In this document: positions 47,461 through 59,473 of the stretch, piece after piece
Layout of the letters: every line of letters starts with the position of its first letter
Position numbering within the stretch: position 1 is the first letter of the stretch
From: Helianthus annuus
Lineage: Eukaryota; Streptophyta; Magnoliopsida; Asterales; Asteraceae
Direction of reading: 5' to 3'
DNA length: 64,000 nt
NCBI RefSeq assembly: GCF_002127325.2
Contig: NC_035436.2
Span: 108,213,591 to 108,277,590, forward strand
Notes under the pieces: generated by a model
What the model was told of the DNA's origin: nothing
What the model saw: only the letters and a program-made list of their open reading frames with translations
The model's database searches: none
Translations under genes and position numbers: made by a program

Positions 47461-50049
47461 CTAGCTTCCTCAGTGAGTGCCATCAAATTTCGGGACGAAA
47501 TTTCTTTCAACTTGGGGATGATGTGACAACTCGAAATTTAGAACCTTTCGTTGTAACTTGCTTGTACGTTATGTGACTAGTTTAAATGATAACGTGAACC
47601 TTTTTATGTGATAAGTGCTTTGTTACGTGTGTATTGTATTTATATGTGTACGTGTTATATGTGAACCGAGAACCCGACACGAAACAACAAGGAACCCGAC
47701 TCGAGACCATGAGGTCTCGAGTGACTAGTAATCGGTTTTGGGCCTTGGGCCGAGAACCTTTGGCCGGTTGGGCCTTTGGGCCGTAAACCCCACTCGAAAC
47801 CCACTAAGGGTGCACACTTGGAACTAGCCTATATATAAACTACCCTTAGTTAGTTCTTGCCATTTGTTGAACAATACAACACACACACTCTCCTACTTCT
47901 CTCTCTAAGCCTTAAGAACACAAACACACCTCCAAGACTCTCGGATCTAATCGGTTAGCACAAGGACTCTCGGGTTTGGAACTTTGGATCGGCACACACA
48001 CACCTCACCAACCGGTTAGTATTTCTTGTTGGATATTGTTGAATGCATAAGTGTCAAATATGTTCATGATGTGTTTGTGCTTGAATAAATGTATGATGAG
48101 ATTATGTGACAATATGTTAAGTTGTTAAGTTTTACATAATGTTTTGAAAAAGAAATCGGTTCATGAATGTTTCTTATTATGAGTGGAACTATACATATTT
48201 GATGTTAAAAATGGGTTCATGGTATGACAAAAAGGTGAATGATGATATTGGTTGCATTTGGGTTTGATCCGAAAAGTTTGGGTGTTTATACTAAGAAAAA
48301 TCGGCTAATAAATATGGTTGTCAAGTAGGATGCATGCTAGAAAATTGTATCTTGATGGTTGTTCATGATTTTGGGTGAATAAGTGTTGTTTATGTTATGA
48401 AGAACTTGAATATATGCTTTGAATATGTGAAGAACACTTTGAATGATAGTTAAGAATGTGAAAACCCTTGTGATTTTGATCCATCTTTGACTAGTAACCT
48501 GATTAGGAAAACTGTTAGTGGAATGCTATTGGTAGTTTCCGGATTTGGGCCTGATTATACTGTACCATTAATCTGACCATCTGCATCAACACGTGAACTT
48601 GAAAACGACTGCTACCGACTCGCAATCACGCAGTTGCGACTCGCAACCACAGCGTGATGACTCGAGACCACGCGGTTGCGACTCGCAACCATAGCAGGAC
48701 AAGCCGAAACCACAGGTTACGAGTCCCGTTGCGACTCGAGACCTCAGCATGATGAACCGAGACTACGGTTGCGACACCGGTTGCGACTCGCAACCATCCA
48801 TAATCAACACACAGCATGACTCGAGACCATGCTTGCGAGTCCGGTTGCGACTCGAGACCACACTTTTTGGGCCTTAGTTAATGGGCCAGACTGATGGGCT
48901 TCTGTGTTAACTGCTTTTACGTGTTTGGGCCTAAGTAGTTGGGCTGAACTTGTGAACCGTATGTGCTACTGTTGACTGTTAACTGTTACTGCTAAACGTG
49001 CTTGCCAAACATGTTGAACATTTGTGCACTACTTGGTTCGAATCTGATTATACGTGATATCCGTGTTAGGACGTTATTGACTACTTGCGACTTGATTGAC
49101 TTTCTGTGTTTGACTGCCGAGCAAACCAAGGTGAGTTCACACCCTTTACAAAGCATGGGATTCCCTGGGTTGGGAACGGGGTTAAGGAACGTGGTTCCTC
49201 GTCTACCTTGGGTAGGACGTCAGTGGTTCAGGAATGTGATTCCTCGTCCGGATGGACGGATAAACGTACTAGACTAAAACTCTATCACGAAGTCCCTCCT
49301 TTTTGTATCGACTAATCGCCGGGCCAATGGCGAGCGGGTCATTAGTTAGATAGCGCTATTTAGGTCTGACAAGCCTCACACCGTGCCGCAGAGGACGGGC
49401 GTGAACTAATGGATCTGGGGCACGTCAATGATGATAGACATTGATGTTTTCAGGGCACATAAACATGACTACAGTCAGCAATCGATACGGTAACGAGTCT
49501 AGTATACACATGGGGTAGCCCCCACGGCTGGAGAGCCAGATGATGTACATGGGGTAGCCCCCACGGCCGAAATGCCTGATAACTACATGGGGTAGCCCCC
49601 ACGGCCGGAGTGCCGGAGTAACTGGGAACGAACTGGTCACGTTTTTAAACTATGGGGTAACCCCCACGGCAGGATGCCAGATAAAGTAAACTGTTTTCGA
49701 AACAACTAAAACGAACGCCCACCCGTGAACTCACTCAACTAGTTGTTGACTCGTTACTACATGCTTTGCAGGACCATAGGTACTCAGTGGGAGCTTGCAT
49801 GGAGGAGGATCGTTGTGGGACAGGGATTGCTACAAGACTATGTTAAACTTGAAACTTTTGGAACTTATGTTATAACTTTAAACTTATGCTTCCGCTTGCA
49901 ACTTAACTTGTTTGTTTTGAAACACCAATTGTGATGGTTAAACTTTTATAACTACTTATATGCTTGTTCAGTATGATTGGTGGCTGGATCCTGGTCAGTC
50001 ACGCCCTCGGAGCGGGCGTTATCCGCAGGTGGATTTTGGGGGTGTGACA
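47421..50049 (+). repeat. TE7 3' LTR
   Basis: Offset 7,583 from the 5' LTR, same length, no mismatch noticed. It supplies the last 13 codons of gag-pol. Confidence 0.96.
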
Positions 50050-50054
50050 GAAAG

Positions 50055-50343
50055 AGTCTAGGGTTGTGTGTGTGTGGGGGTGTTTGTAACAAATGAGAAA
50101 AGGATCAAGTCCCTAAATGTTTACACGGTACAAGGGGGTGGGCCGAGCCCAACTCGGCTGCCTAATGGATCCGATTTCAAAGTGTGGCCCAAACGGGCTT
50201 GTGTGACCGGTTTGAATAGTTTGGGCTCGTGCAACACATAACATACATACGCACATAACAAATGTTCATTTAAAATCATATAATTCAGTTCTCATAAGCA
50301 CGTAACGTTACATCAAAGCAAGTCTAAAGTTCGAGTTGTCACA
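50055..50343 (-). repeat. TE6 3' LTR, inner part
   Basis: It continues the LTR after TE7 and its GAAAG copy, matches 57421-57709 and ends TTGTCACA at 50343. Confidence 0.95.
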
Positions 50344-50380
50344 TTATCCCCAACTAATTGGAAATTTCGTCCCGAAATTT
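50344..50380 (-). other. TE6 inner polypurine tract and inverted repeat
   Basis: Minus strand TAGTTGGGGATAA ends at the LTR start (50344-50356); the 19-bp AAATTTCGGGACGAAATTT is at 50362-50380. The outer module (GGGGGGAGGA/TGTGACACCCC with the repeat at 50463-50483) lies about 100 bp inside. The CTAGG duplication shows that the inner one set the LTR border. Confidence 0.8.
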
Positions 50381-50419
50381 GGTATGCACTCACTGAGGAA
50401 GCTAGGTAAGTTATAACGT

Positions 50420-53400
50420 TCACTGGTTTTCCTGGGGTGTCACATCCTCCCCCCGTTGATCTGGAATTTCGTCCCGAAATTCCGAAGTAGTAGCTTCAGT
50501 CTCAGTAGTGGTTGCATTGTTCCCGAATAACTGGGGGTACTTTTCTGTCATCCTGTCTTCGCGTTCCCAGGTGTACTCTGGACCACGTTTGGAGTTCCAA
50601 TGAACTCGTACAAGAGGGATTCTCTTGTGTTTGAGGACCTTCACATCCCGGTCCGTGATTTCTACTGGTTCCTCGACGAACTGCAACCGCTCGTCGATAG
50701 TGAGTTCCTTGAAAGGAATGATGAGGTTTTCATCAGATAGGCACTTCTTTAAGTTCGATACATGAAAGACATTGTGAACTGCCCCGAGTTCAGCTGGTAG
50801 GTTCAACTTGTAGGCTACCTTGCCAATCTTTTCGATAATTTCGAATGGTCCGGCATACCGCGGATTCAGTTTGCCCCGTTTGCCAAAACGAACCACACCC
50901 TTCCAGGGTGAAACTTTCAATAAAACCCGGTCCCCGACCTCAAATTCCAATGGCTTTCTACGCTTGTCCGCGTAAGCTTTCTGACGGTCGCGTGCTGCCG
51001 CCATGCGTTGTCTTATTTGTGCAATCTTTTCTGTGGCGTCCACTACAATCTCTGGACCCGTAATTTGACTATCCCCCACCTCTGCCCAACAGAGAGGTGA
51101 CCGGCATTTACGCCCGTACAATGCCTCGAATGGAGCGGCTTGAATGCTGGTGTGATAACTGTTATTATACGAGAACTCCACCAAAGGGAGATGCTTTTCC
51201 CAGCCGTTGCCGAAATCTATAACGCATGCCCTAAGCATGTCTTCAAGAGTTTGAATCGTTCGCTCAGACTGCCCATCCGTCTGAGGATGATATGCTGTGC
51301 TCATGTCTAATCGTGAGCCGAAAGATTTGTGCATTGCTTGCCAAAGTTCTGACGTGAATCGTGCGTCGCGATCCGAAATGATGGACGTGGGCACCCCGTG
51401 CCTCGAGACAACTTCTTTGAGGTATACGTCTGCGAGAGTGGAGAACTTATCCGTTTCCTTTATAGGTAGGAAGTGTGCAGACTTGGTGAGTCGATCCACG
51501 ATCACCCATATCGTATCGTTCCCACGCTGGGATCTAGGTAGGCCTGTAACGAAATCCATGGAAATTTCTTCCCATTTCCATTGTGGTATCTTAGGCTGCT
51601 GAAGTAGACCAGCTGGTTTCTGATATTCAACCTTGACTCTCGCACAGGTCAAACATTTTCCAACGTATGTAGCGATGTGGGCCTTCATGCTAGGCCACCA
51701 ATAAGTAGTGCTGATGTCGTGGTACATTTTATCTGACCCTGGATGTACCGAGTAGCGAGACTTGTGAGCTTCATCCATTACAAGTTCGCGTAAACCGCCA
51801 TAGAGAGGGACCCAAATCCGGCCCGTTACATAGTAGGCGCCGTCTTCCCTTTGTTCCATTAGTTGTCGTGAGCCGCGTAAGGCTTCAGCCTTGACGTTTT
51901 CGGGCTTCAATGCTTCTACCTGAGCATTTCGTATCTGTGCAGGAAGGCTAGACTGAATCGTAAGCTGTAGCGCTCGCACGCGCTTCGGTAAGGTGTCCTT
52001 TCGACTAAGGGCATCAGCCACAACATTGGCTTTGCCTGGATGATACTTGATAGCGCATTCGTAATCGTTAAGTAACTCGACCCACCTTCGTTGACGCATA
52101 TTCAAATCCTTCTGCTTAAGGATATGCTCGAGACTCCTGTGATCGGTGTAAATCGTGCACCTGGTACCGTACAGGTAATGTCGCCATATCTTAAGCGCGA
52201 AAACAACAGCTCCCAGCTCTAGATCGTGCGTCGTGTAGTTACGTTCATGAACCTTGAGTTGACGAGAGGCGTAAGCAATAACCTTGTCACGCTGCATCAA
52301 CACACATCCAAGTCCCCGAATGGATGCATCACAATATACCACGAAGTCATCTGTGCCCTCTGGCAAAGAGAGAATAGGTGCACTGCAAAGCCTATCCTTT
52401 AGGTGCTGAAAAGCAGTCTCCTGGGGCTCTCCCCAGCGATAGGTAACACCCTTCTGTGTCAGTAGCGTCAGCGGCTGAGCAATCTTCGAAAAGTCTCTAA
52501 TAAACCGTCTGTAGTAACCCGCCAAACCCAAGAATTGACGTATTTCCGTTGGCGTACGCGGTGCAGGCCAGTTTCTGATCGAATCTACCTTGGATGGATC
52601 GACATGGATCCCATCCCTGTTTACCACATGGCCTAAGAAGTGGACTTCACGAAGCCAGAAGTCGCATTTAGAAAGCTTGGCGTACAACTGTTCCTTCCGA
52701 AGAAGTTCCAATATCAGGCGAAGATGTTGCTCGTGTTCCTCCCGACTCTTGGAGTAAATCAGAATGTCGTCGATGAAAACAATGACGAACTTGTCGAGAT
52801 AGGGTTTGCACACCCTGTTCATAAGATCCATAAATACAGCAGGCGCGTTCGTTAACCCAAACGGCATGACGAGAAACTCGTAGTGGCCATAACGAGTTCT
52901 GAATGCAGTCTTGGAGACGTCCTCATCCCGGACTCTCAGCTGATGGTACCCCGACCTCAAGTCTATCTTCGAATAGTAGCACGACCCTTGCAACTGGTCG
53001 AATAAGTCGTCGATGCGCGGAAGAGGATAACGGTTCTTCACCGTTACCTTGTTGAGTTCACGGTAGTCGATACACATCCTGAACGTACCGTCTTTCTTTT
53101 TCACGAAAAGCACTGGAGCTCCCCAAGGCGAAGAGCTTGGACGTATGAAACCCTTTTCCAAGAGTTCTTGCAGTTGCTTTGACAGTTCCTCCAATTCTGA
53201 TGGTGCTAGACGATATGGTGCACGAGCTATGGGCGCTGCTCCTGGAGCGAGCTCGATTTGAAATTCGACCTGACGATGAGGCGGTAAGCCAGGTAAGTCT
53301 TCAGGAAACACCTGAGGGTAATCACGTACAATTGGAATATCCTCCAATTTCTTTTCCCTTGCTGATGCGTCTGTAACGAGTGCCAGAATGGCAGTGTGCC

Positions 53401-53923
53401 CTTTTCGTAAGCATTTCTGAGCCTTCAAGAAAGAGATGATGCCAACCACAGCACCACTCTTGTCGCCTTGAACTTCAAGAGGTTCCTGACCCGAACGAGG
53501 AATGCGAATTATCTTCTCGCTGCATAAAATTTCTGCCTGGTGTTGGGATAACCAATCCATCCCAATCACGACGTTGAAACTACCCAAAACTATGGGAATG
53601 AGATCAATAGAGAAGGCTTGGCCAGCAAGGATAAGATTACAACCCTGAACTACATGCGTGGCTTCTAGACTTTTACCGTTAGCTAACTCTACTACATGTT
53701 TGGTGGGTAAAAGTGTTGGTGCACGTTTTAGCAGTTGACACATTTTCACAGACATATAGCTTGTATCCGCACCCGAATCAAACAAAACAGTAACGTAAAT
53801 ATTGTCGAGGAGAAACTTACCCATAACTACGTTGGGATCGTTCACTGCGTCACCTCGACCTAGTACGAATGCACGACCACGAGCTTCATTGCCGTTGTTG
53901 TTGTTGTTCCCACCGTTGTTGTT
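50420..53923 (-). CDS. TE6 Pol: protease, RT, RNase H, integrase, chromodomain-like tail
   Basis: About 1,167 codons open in the same frame as gag. Order and motifs match TE7: protease [14 protein letters not shown] with MCIDYRELN and FIDD, RNase [14 protein letters not shown], integrase finger [29 protein letters not shown] and [25 protein letters not shown], and EYTWERED with YPQLF. No stop or frameshift inside. It begins after TGA (53924-53926) in the asparagine-rich linker, so making Pol needs readthrough, or the TGA is a recent nonsense change. All catalytic motifs that I can check are present. Confidence 0.92.
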   Translation of the reverse strand, partial: NNNGGNNNNNGNEARGRAFVLGRGDAVNDPNVVMGKFLLDNIYVTVLFDSGADTSYMSVKMCQLLKRAPTLLPTKHVVELANGKSLEATHVVQGCNLILAGQAFSIDLIPIVLGSFNVVIGMDWLSQHQAEILCSEKIIRIPRSGQEPLEVQGDKSGAVVGIISFLKAQKCLRKGHTAILALVTDASAREKKLEDIPIVRDYPQVFPEDLPGLPPHRQVEFQIELAPGAAPIARAPYRLAPSELEELSKQLQELLEKGFIRPSSSPWGAPVLFVKKKDGTFRMCIDYRELNKVTVKNRYPLPRIDDLFDQLQGSCYYSKIDLRSGYHQLRVRDEDVSKTAFRTRYGHYEFLVMPFGLTNAPAVFMDLMNRVCKPYLDKFVIVFIDDILIYSKSREEHEQHLRLILELLRKEQLYAKLSKCDFWLREVHFLGHVVNRDGIHVDPSKVDSIRNWPAPRTPTEIRQFLGLAGYYRRFIRDFSKIAQPLTLLTQKGVTYRWGEPQETAFQHLKDRLCSAPILSLPEGTDDFVVYCDASIRGLGCVLMQRDKVIAYASRQLKVHERNYTTHDLELGAVVFALKIWRHYLYGTRCTIYTDHRSLEHILKQKDLNMRQRRWVELLNDYECAIKYHPGKANVVADALSRKDTLPKRVRALQLTIQSSLPAQIRNAQVEALKPENVKAEALRGSRQLMEQREDGAYYVTGRIWVPLYGGLRELVMDEAHKSRYSVHPGSDKMYHDISTTYWWPSMKAHIATYVGKCLTCARVKVEYQKPAGLLQQPKIPQWKWEEISMDFVTGLPRSQRGNDTIWVIVDRLTKSAHFLPIKETDKFSTLADVYLKEVVSRHGVPTSIISDRDARFTSELWQAMHKSFGSRLDMSTAYHPQTDGQSERTIQTLEDMLRACVIDFGNGWEKHLPLVEFSYNNSYHTSIQAAPFEALYGRKCRSPLCWAEVGDSQITGPEIVVDATEKIAQIRQRMAAARDRQKAYADKRRKPLEFEVGDRVLLKVSPWKGVVRFGKRGKLNPRYAGPFEIIEKIGKVAYKLNLPAELGAVHNVFHVSNLKKCLSDENLIIPFKELTIDERLQFVEEPVEITDRDVKVLKHKRIPLVRVHWNSKRGPEYTWEREDRMTEKYPQLFGNNATTTETEATTSEFRDEIPDQRGEDVTPQENQ

Positions 53924-55151
53924 TCAGTTGCCATGATTATTGTTGTTGTTGCGGTTCTGGTTCAACTGAGGGCAATCGCGTTTGAAGTGACCTTCAGCCC
54001 CACACTGGAAACATCCCCGGTTTCCACGCTGTGGCTGCTGTTGCTGCTGCTGGTTCTGTGGAGCTGGTTGCTGAGGCTGCTGATTCTGATTCGCAGGACG
54101 AGGGCTCCTACAGTCTTTGGCCTCGTGGCCCATCTTAAGACACCTTTGACAACGACCCTTGTTACACGGGCCGTGGTGATGCCTGTTGCAGTTGTGGCAC
54201 CTAGGTTGACTACCCTGATATCTCCTCTGTCTGTGACTACCAGAGGATTGCTGACTAGGACTCTGATAGTGGTCAATCTTCTGCTGCTGAGCTTGTGGCT
54301 GAACAGATGCTGAACCTTTACTAGAATCTCCATCCCATTTTCTTTTACTGTCACCAGATGTAGCAGGAGTAACTGAGGTGGTGACGTTAGCAGTAGCATT
54401 AACACGCTTGGGCAGTTTATTCTGATCCACTGCCTGATCGGTGATACGGTGAGCGAGACGCTGGATTTCCTGGATGTTGTCAAGATTAGCCGAAGTAACA
54501 TGGCTCTGGATCTCTGGCGCCAATCCCTTGAGATACATCTCAATGCGCTTGTATGGAGGGTCCACCATAGTTGGGCACAACACGGCCAGCTCATTCGACC
54601 GTTTAGTATACGCTTCGATTTCTGATCCAACCATTTTCAGGTTATACAGCTCGTCTTCCAGCTTGTGAATATCTTCACGTGTACAATACTCACGCTTGAT
54701 GAGTTCCTTGAAATCGTTCCATGGGGTGGCGTTAGCAGCTGCCAACCCTAAGATCTGGACTTGTGCGTTCCACCAAGTCAGTGCTATCCCCTCCAAAGTG
54801 CCGGTGGCAAACTTGACCTTGCGAGCCTCAGGGCACTCGCACATTTCGAATACTGATTCTAGCTTCTCGAACCAGTGGAGGAGTCCAACCGCTCCTTCTG
54901 TGCCGCTGAAAGAGTTTGGACGACAGTCCATGAAGTTCTTGAATGTGCAGACAGGCTGCTGCGCGTGTTGACCTATTGTGTACGAATAGGACGAGAGTTA
55001 AATACGAGAGTTATTGTAGGATCTAAAGATCCTAGTGTGTGCCTATACTGCAGGATATACTACCTGCTTGAGCTGCTGCAACTGCCGTAGCAACTTGAGC
55101 TTGAACGAGAGCCTCTAGCTGGGCTTGTGTCATGTTGATTCGTCCAGACAT
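53924..55151 (-). CDS. TE6 Gag (two exons)
   Basis: Exon 1 is 55064-55151 (MSGRINMTQAQLEALVQAQ, alanine-rich) and exon 2 is 53924-54972. The capsid region has [36 protein letters not shown] and [16 protein letters not shown]; a Gln- and Ser-rich linker follows, then CCHC knuckles CQRCLKMGHEAKDC and [14 protein letters not shown]. About 379 residues after splicing. The TGA comes in the Asn-rich linker after the last knuckle, a sensible place for a gag end. TE7, otherwise very similar, has no stop there. Confidence 0.9.
54973..55063 (-). other. Putative phase-1 gag intron in TE6
   Basis: Minus strand AAGCAG/GTAGTATATCC to CACAATAG/GTC, 91 bp. It interrupts the same codon position as in TE7 and, unspliced, leads to a stop. 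Sequence similarity with the TE7 intron is limited to the first bases (ATATCCTGCAGT) and the ATCCTA block, while the flanking exons are strongly alike. Confidence 0.78.
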
Positions 55152-55449
55152 GATCTTCATTGTAACAAGTAGCATAGGTAAGAATGTTTCACGAATAGGG
55201 CGATGACAGAAAAGTGTAAGCACGTAGGGTTTCTCATGCTATAGTATCATGTGTATCTAAACGTAATGCGAGCAAAGTTCTAAACAGTTCTAGCAAACAG
55301 GCAATAAACATAAACCTTATTACCTAAAATGTCGAGTCTTGCACGTGGAGCGAAGCGTCGTTGTGGATCGTTGAGAGTACTGTTCTGGTTATAGTCCAGT
55401 TTTAATAAAAACGTTTTCCCATATTAAAACCAAGTTCTCTATAACCAAT
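55152..55449 (-). other. TE6 untranslated leader
   Basis: No gene is seen. It carries the TTAAAACCAGACTATA-type complement of the sequence beside the primer site, as in TE7. Confidence 0.6.
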
Positions 55450-55462
55450 GGCTCTGATACCA
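55450..55462 (-). other. TE6 primer binding site (iMet tRNA)
   Basis: Minus strand TGGTATCAGAGCC, three bases after the 5' LTR end. Confidence 0.96.
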
Positions 55463-55465
55463 ATC

Positions 55466-57709
55466 TGTCACACCCCCAAAATCCACCCGCGGAGTACCAC
55501 CGCTTGGGAGCGTGACTGACCAGGATCAAGCCATCAATCATATCAAACATAGCATTTAATAATAAAAGCAATTAATGTAACTCATCATGATATGACTGAT
55601 GTTTCAAAACCAAACATTGTTTAAGTAGCGGAAGCATAGTAATGTAAACTCAAAATAGTTATAAGTTCTCGTATCGATCATGATCCACATCCCACAACGA
55701 CCTGCTCCTCCCTGTGCAAGCTCCATAATGTACCTATGGTCCTGCAAGGCATGCAGCAAATAATCAACAAACTAGTTGAGCGAGTTCACAGTAAGTTCAT
55801 AGTATAGTGTGCATGTTTAACTAGTGGGGGTTTCCCAGACTAGTGTGTACTAAAGGTGGGGGCTTCCCAAACCTTGTGTTCATATTACTGGTGGGGGCTT
55901 CCCATACCTTGTGTTCATATTACTGGTGGGGGCTTCCCATGTTTATCCTGGCTAATGAGGGCTTCTCATTAACGGTACTTACTAGACTAACTTCCGACCA
56001 TGTGTTCTTCTTTACCGAGAACAGGAAAACGTACAGGGTCACGTAGGCTTTACGTGACGTGCCCTTCCCCGAGGACATGGTACGCGTGGGGGCTACGTAG
56101 GCTTTATGCAGCGTGGCCTTCCGACCTGGAAGCCAGTAGATGGTATTGGGTTACGTAGGCTTTACGTAACGTGTCCTCCCGACCCGGGAGACAAATGGTA
56201 ATTACTGGGTTACGTAGGCTTTACGTAACGTGTCCTGACTATCCTGAGGACGATGGTCTATAGTCTAGAGAATGCGTAAGTACAAGTAATCATTCCATAT
56301 TCAACATATCCACCCAATTCCCAACCCGGGAATCCCATGCCTTGGCTGTGTGAACTCACCTTGGTTTGCTCGGCAGATATACAAAAGAGTACAGGTAGCA
56401 AGTAAATGGTCAACCACGTCCTATCATGGTTATTATGCAAGTCAGGTTCGTATATAGCACGTTTGTATCACGTATGGTATCGAGTATGATCATGGCAATT
56501 CACATAACGTATCAGCAGTTCATATCAAGTAACGAGTCCAAGTAGTCGGCCCAATTAACGTAAGCAGTCCAACAAGCAACTATGTAAACAAGTCCAACAA
56601 CATAACAGTCATAGGATTGGGCCCGTGACAGTGTAGGCCCAAAACAGTGTACGTGCAAAGAAGGTCTCGAGTCGCAACCAGCGATCTCGAGTCGCAACCG
56701 GTGGTCTCGGTTCATCATGGCCCGGTTACGAGTCACAGCCGGAGATTACGAGTCGCAACAGGAGGTTGCGAGTCGCAACTGGTGATCTCGACTCATCATG
56801 GTCTGGTTACGAGTCGCAACGGGACTCGCAACCGTGGTCTCGGCTTGTGCTGTTTGTGGTCTCGAGTGGGGTTCCGACTCGCAGTCTGAGTCGCAACCGT
56901 GTGTGTAACTGGTTTCCATAATTCCTGTAACAATCATCCCGTGATTCTAGCAAACAACTTAGGCAGTTTCACAATTCAGATCAAACCTAGTGATTAGCAG
57001 ATTTCTATATCATATTCAACGTGTTCATCTTTAAACAATTGCATAACAGTATCAAGTATAAACAATCGGATCATAATCAAACATATAGCAATCGGTTGGT
57101 TTTTAAATCTTGCAGCCCTATCATGCATCCTAACCGATTAACACATACTCGGACCGATTAGTAATTAAGAACTAAACATCATCATACAATCCGGTTATAA
57201 TCCAGCATATCAACACATATTACCGAAAGCAATACATAGATCTTATTTGATTTACTAGCATAATCAACATACTAACCGGTTACAAGAATATTATTATCAA
57301 CATACAAACAATAACACACAACCAATAACATAATCACTAACCGGATTAAAGAAGGAAAAAGGGTGATTCCGAGTAGGGGTGATCTTGCCGTCGAGTTCCA
57401 AGCGACCGAGAGAGAGAAAGAGTCTAGGGTTGTGTGTGTGTGGGGGTGTTTGTAACAAATGAGAAAAGGATCAAGTCCCTAAATGTTTACACGGTACAAG
57501 GGGGTGGGCCGAGCCCAACTCGGCTGCCTAATGGATCCGATTTCAAAGTGTGGCCCAAACGGGCTTGTGTGACCGGTTTGAATAGTTTGGGCTCGTGCAA
57601 CACATAACATACATACGCACATAACAAATGTTCATTTAAAATCATATAATTCAGTTCTCATAAGCACGTAACGTTACATCAAAGCAAGTCTAAAGTTCGA
57701 GTTGTCACA
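55466..57709 (-). repeat. TE6 5' LTR
   Basis: 2,244 bp, TGTGACAACTCGAAC..GGGGGTGTGACA on the minus strand. It holds the uninterrupted TE7 target at 57416-57420, the TCGCAACC array (56661-56905), a donor-like site at 56359 and an acceptor-like site at 55742. I see no clear TATA box; GGCCCA words occur near 57507 and 57550. Confidence 0.95.
55742..56359 (-). other. Putative leader intron in TE6 5' LTR
   Basis: CCAAG/GTGAGT to CATGCCTTGCAG/G, 618 bp. It encloses the GTGGGGGCTTCCC and TACGTAGGCTTTACGTA hairpin arrays. Splicing is inferred. Confidence 0.5.
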
Positions 57710-57714
57710 CTAGG

Positions 57715-59437
57715 CGCAGTGGTATTTGCGTTGAAAATTTGGAGACATTATTTATACGGTACAAAGTGTACAATCTTCACGGATCATAAGAGTCTGCAAC
57801 ACATATTCGACCAGAAGGAGCTAAACATGAAACAAAGACGCTGGGTCGAATTATTGAACGATTACGACTGTGAGATCAAGTATCACCCAGGGAAGGCGAA
57901 TGTGGTCGCCGATGCCCTAAGTCGAAAAGAAAGGATCAAGCCCATAAGGGTTAGGGCTTTAGAGATGATTATCCAGACAGATCTTTCCCTGCACATTCGT
58001 GCCGCGCAGAAAGAAGCTCTTAAAGAAAGAAACATTGAAGAGGAATATCTCCGTGGAATGGAGAAACAGTTGGTACCAAATGAGGAAGGAACATTATGTT
58101 TCATGAGACGAATTTGGGTTCCTCTGTTTGGTGGTTTGAGAAAAGTTATTTTTGATGAAGCTCACAAATCACGGTACTCTATCCACCCCGGAGCGGATAA
58201 GATGTACCAAGATCTTAAGGATTATTATTGGTGGCCTAGGATGAGAGGCGATGTTGCTGCTTATGTTAGCAAGTGTTTAACGTGCGCCAAGGTAAAAGCT
58301 GAATACTAGAAGCCTTCAGGACTTCTGCAACAACCTGAGATTCCCAAGTGGAAATGGGAACAAATTTCAATGGATTTCATAACAAAGTTGCCAAGAATGC
58401 CAGAAGGTCACGACACTATCTGGGTAATAGTGGACCGGTTAACGAAATCTGCGCATTTCTTACCCATCAGAGAGAAAGACAACACGAGCAAGTTGGCTGA
58501 GATATACATGATAGAGATCGCTGCACATCATGGAGTGCCTCTCTCGATCATCTCTGATAGAGACGGAAGGTTTGTGTTAAGGATTTGGCAGTCCTTCCAG
58601 GAAGCATTCGGATCTCAGTTAAACCTGAGTACAGCTTTTCACCCACAAACCGATGGACAGAGCGAACGAACGATTCAGACATTAGAAGATATGCTGCGAG
58701 CTTGCGTTCTGGATTTAGGTGGAAGTTGGGATACTCACCTACCATTGGTCGAATTTTCATACAACAATAGTTATCACGCAAGTATTCAAGCCGCACCGTT
58801 CGAAGCTCTATATGGACGCAAGTGTCGATCACCGATATGTTGGTTAGATGCAGGTAATAGACAGTTAGTTGGTCCAGAAGTGGTTCAGGAAACCACAGAC
58901 AAGATTGCACAGATCCGAGAGCGCATCAAGGCGGCTCGCGATCGTCAAAAGTGTTATGCGGATAGAAGAAGGAAACCTCTGGAGTTTGAGGTAGGAGACA
59001 TGGTATTGTTGAAGGTATCACCCTGGAAGGGTGTGGCACACTTCGGAAAGCGTGGAAAGTTGAATCCGTGCTATATTGGCCCATTCAAGATTCTGAAGAG
59101 AATCGGTTTAGTAGCATACACGTTGGACTTACTTACCGAACTGAATGGTGTTCACGATACATTTCATGTATCAAACCTGAAGAAGAGTCCAACGCAAGAA
59201 ACTGTTGTCATTCCTACAGACGAGATTCATATTGACGACACGCTCCATTTTGTCGAAGAACCAGTTGAGGTTACAGATTGGAAGATAAACAAAACCCGCA
59301 GGAGCAGTGTTAAACTCGTCAAAGTTCGTTGGAATGCAAGACATGGTCCAGAATACACCTGGGAACGTGAGGATCGAATGAAAGAAAAGTACCCCCATTT
59401 ATTTCCTAAGACCCCTGCGACAAGAAGCAGAACTTAA
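57715..59437 (+). pseudogene. TE5 RNase H end, integrase and chromodomain-like tail
   Basis: [18 protein letters not shown], the integrase finger ([19 protein letters not shown]), then a TAG after AEY where TE7 has Gln (58306-58309 region). The frame reopens at once with [12 protein letters not shown] and runs through integrase ([26 protein letters not shown]), [14 protein letters not shown], and the tail EYTWERED and YPHLFPKT to the stop at 59437. The catalytic residues are kept; the element is disabled by stops elsewhere and by loss of its 5' end. Confidence 0.9.
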
Positions 59438-59473
59438 AAATTTCGGGACGAAATTTTCTTAACGAGGGGAGAA
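59438..59473 (+). other. TE5 inverted repeat and polypurine tract
   Basis: AAATTTCGGGACGAAATTT (59438-59456), then AACGAGGGGAGAA directly before the LTR. A single module, as in TE4. Confidence 0.85.

Larger units (their letters stand above)
39838..50049 (+). mobile_element. TE7: complete, apparently intact Ty3/Gypsy chromovirus (Tekay/Del-like)
   Basis: 10,212 bp with LTRs 39838-42466 and 47421-50049 (2,629 bp each). I saw no difference in the stretches compared. TSD GAAAG is present, and the uninterrupted site exists in the partner LTR of TE6. Primer site, purine tract and a full gag-pol frame are all present. It is the youngest insertion on the right side and the best candidate for an active element in this window. 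It could supply enzymes to TE2-type elements. Confidence 0.97.

Noticed and set aside
53933..54313. Plus-strand ORFs opposite TE6 gag (for example 53933-54313)
   Set aside because: These are antisense shadows of the Gln- and Asn-rich gag linker; the minus strand carries the recognisable domains.
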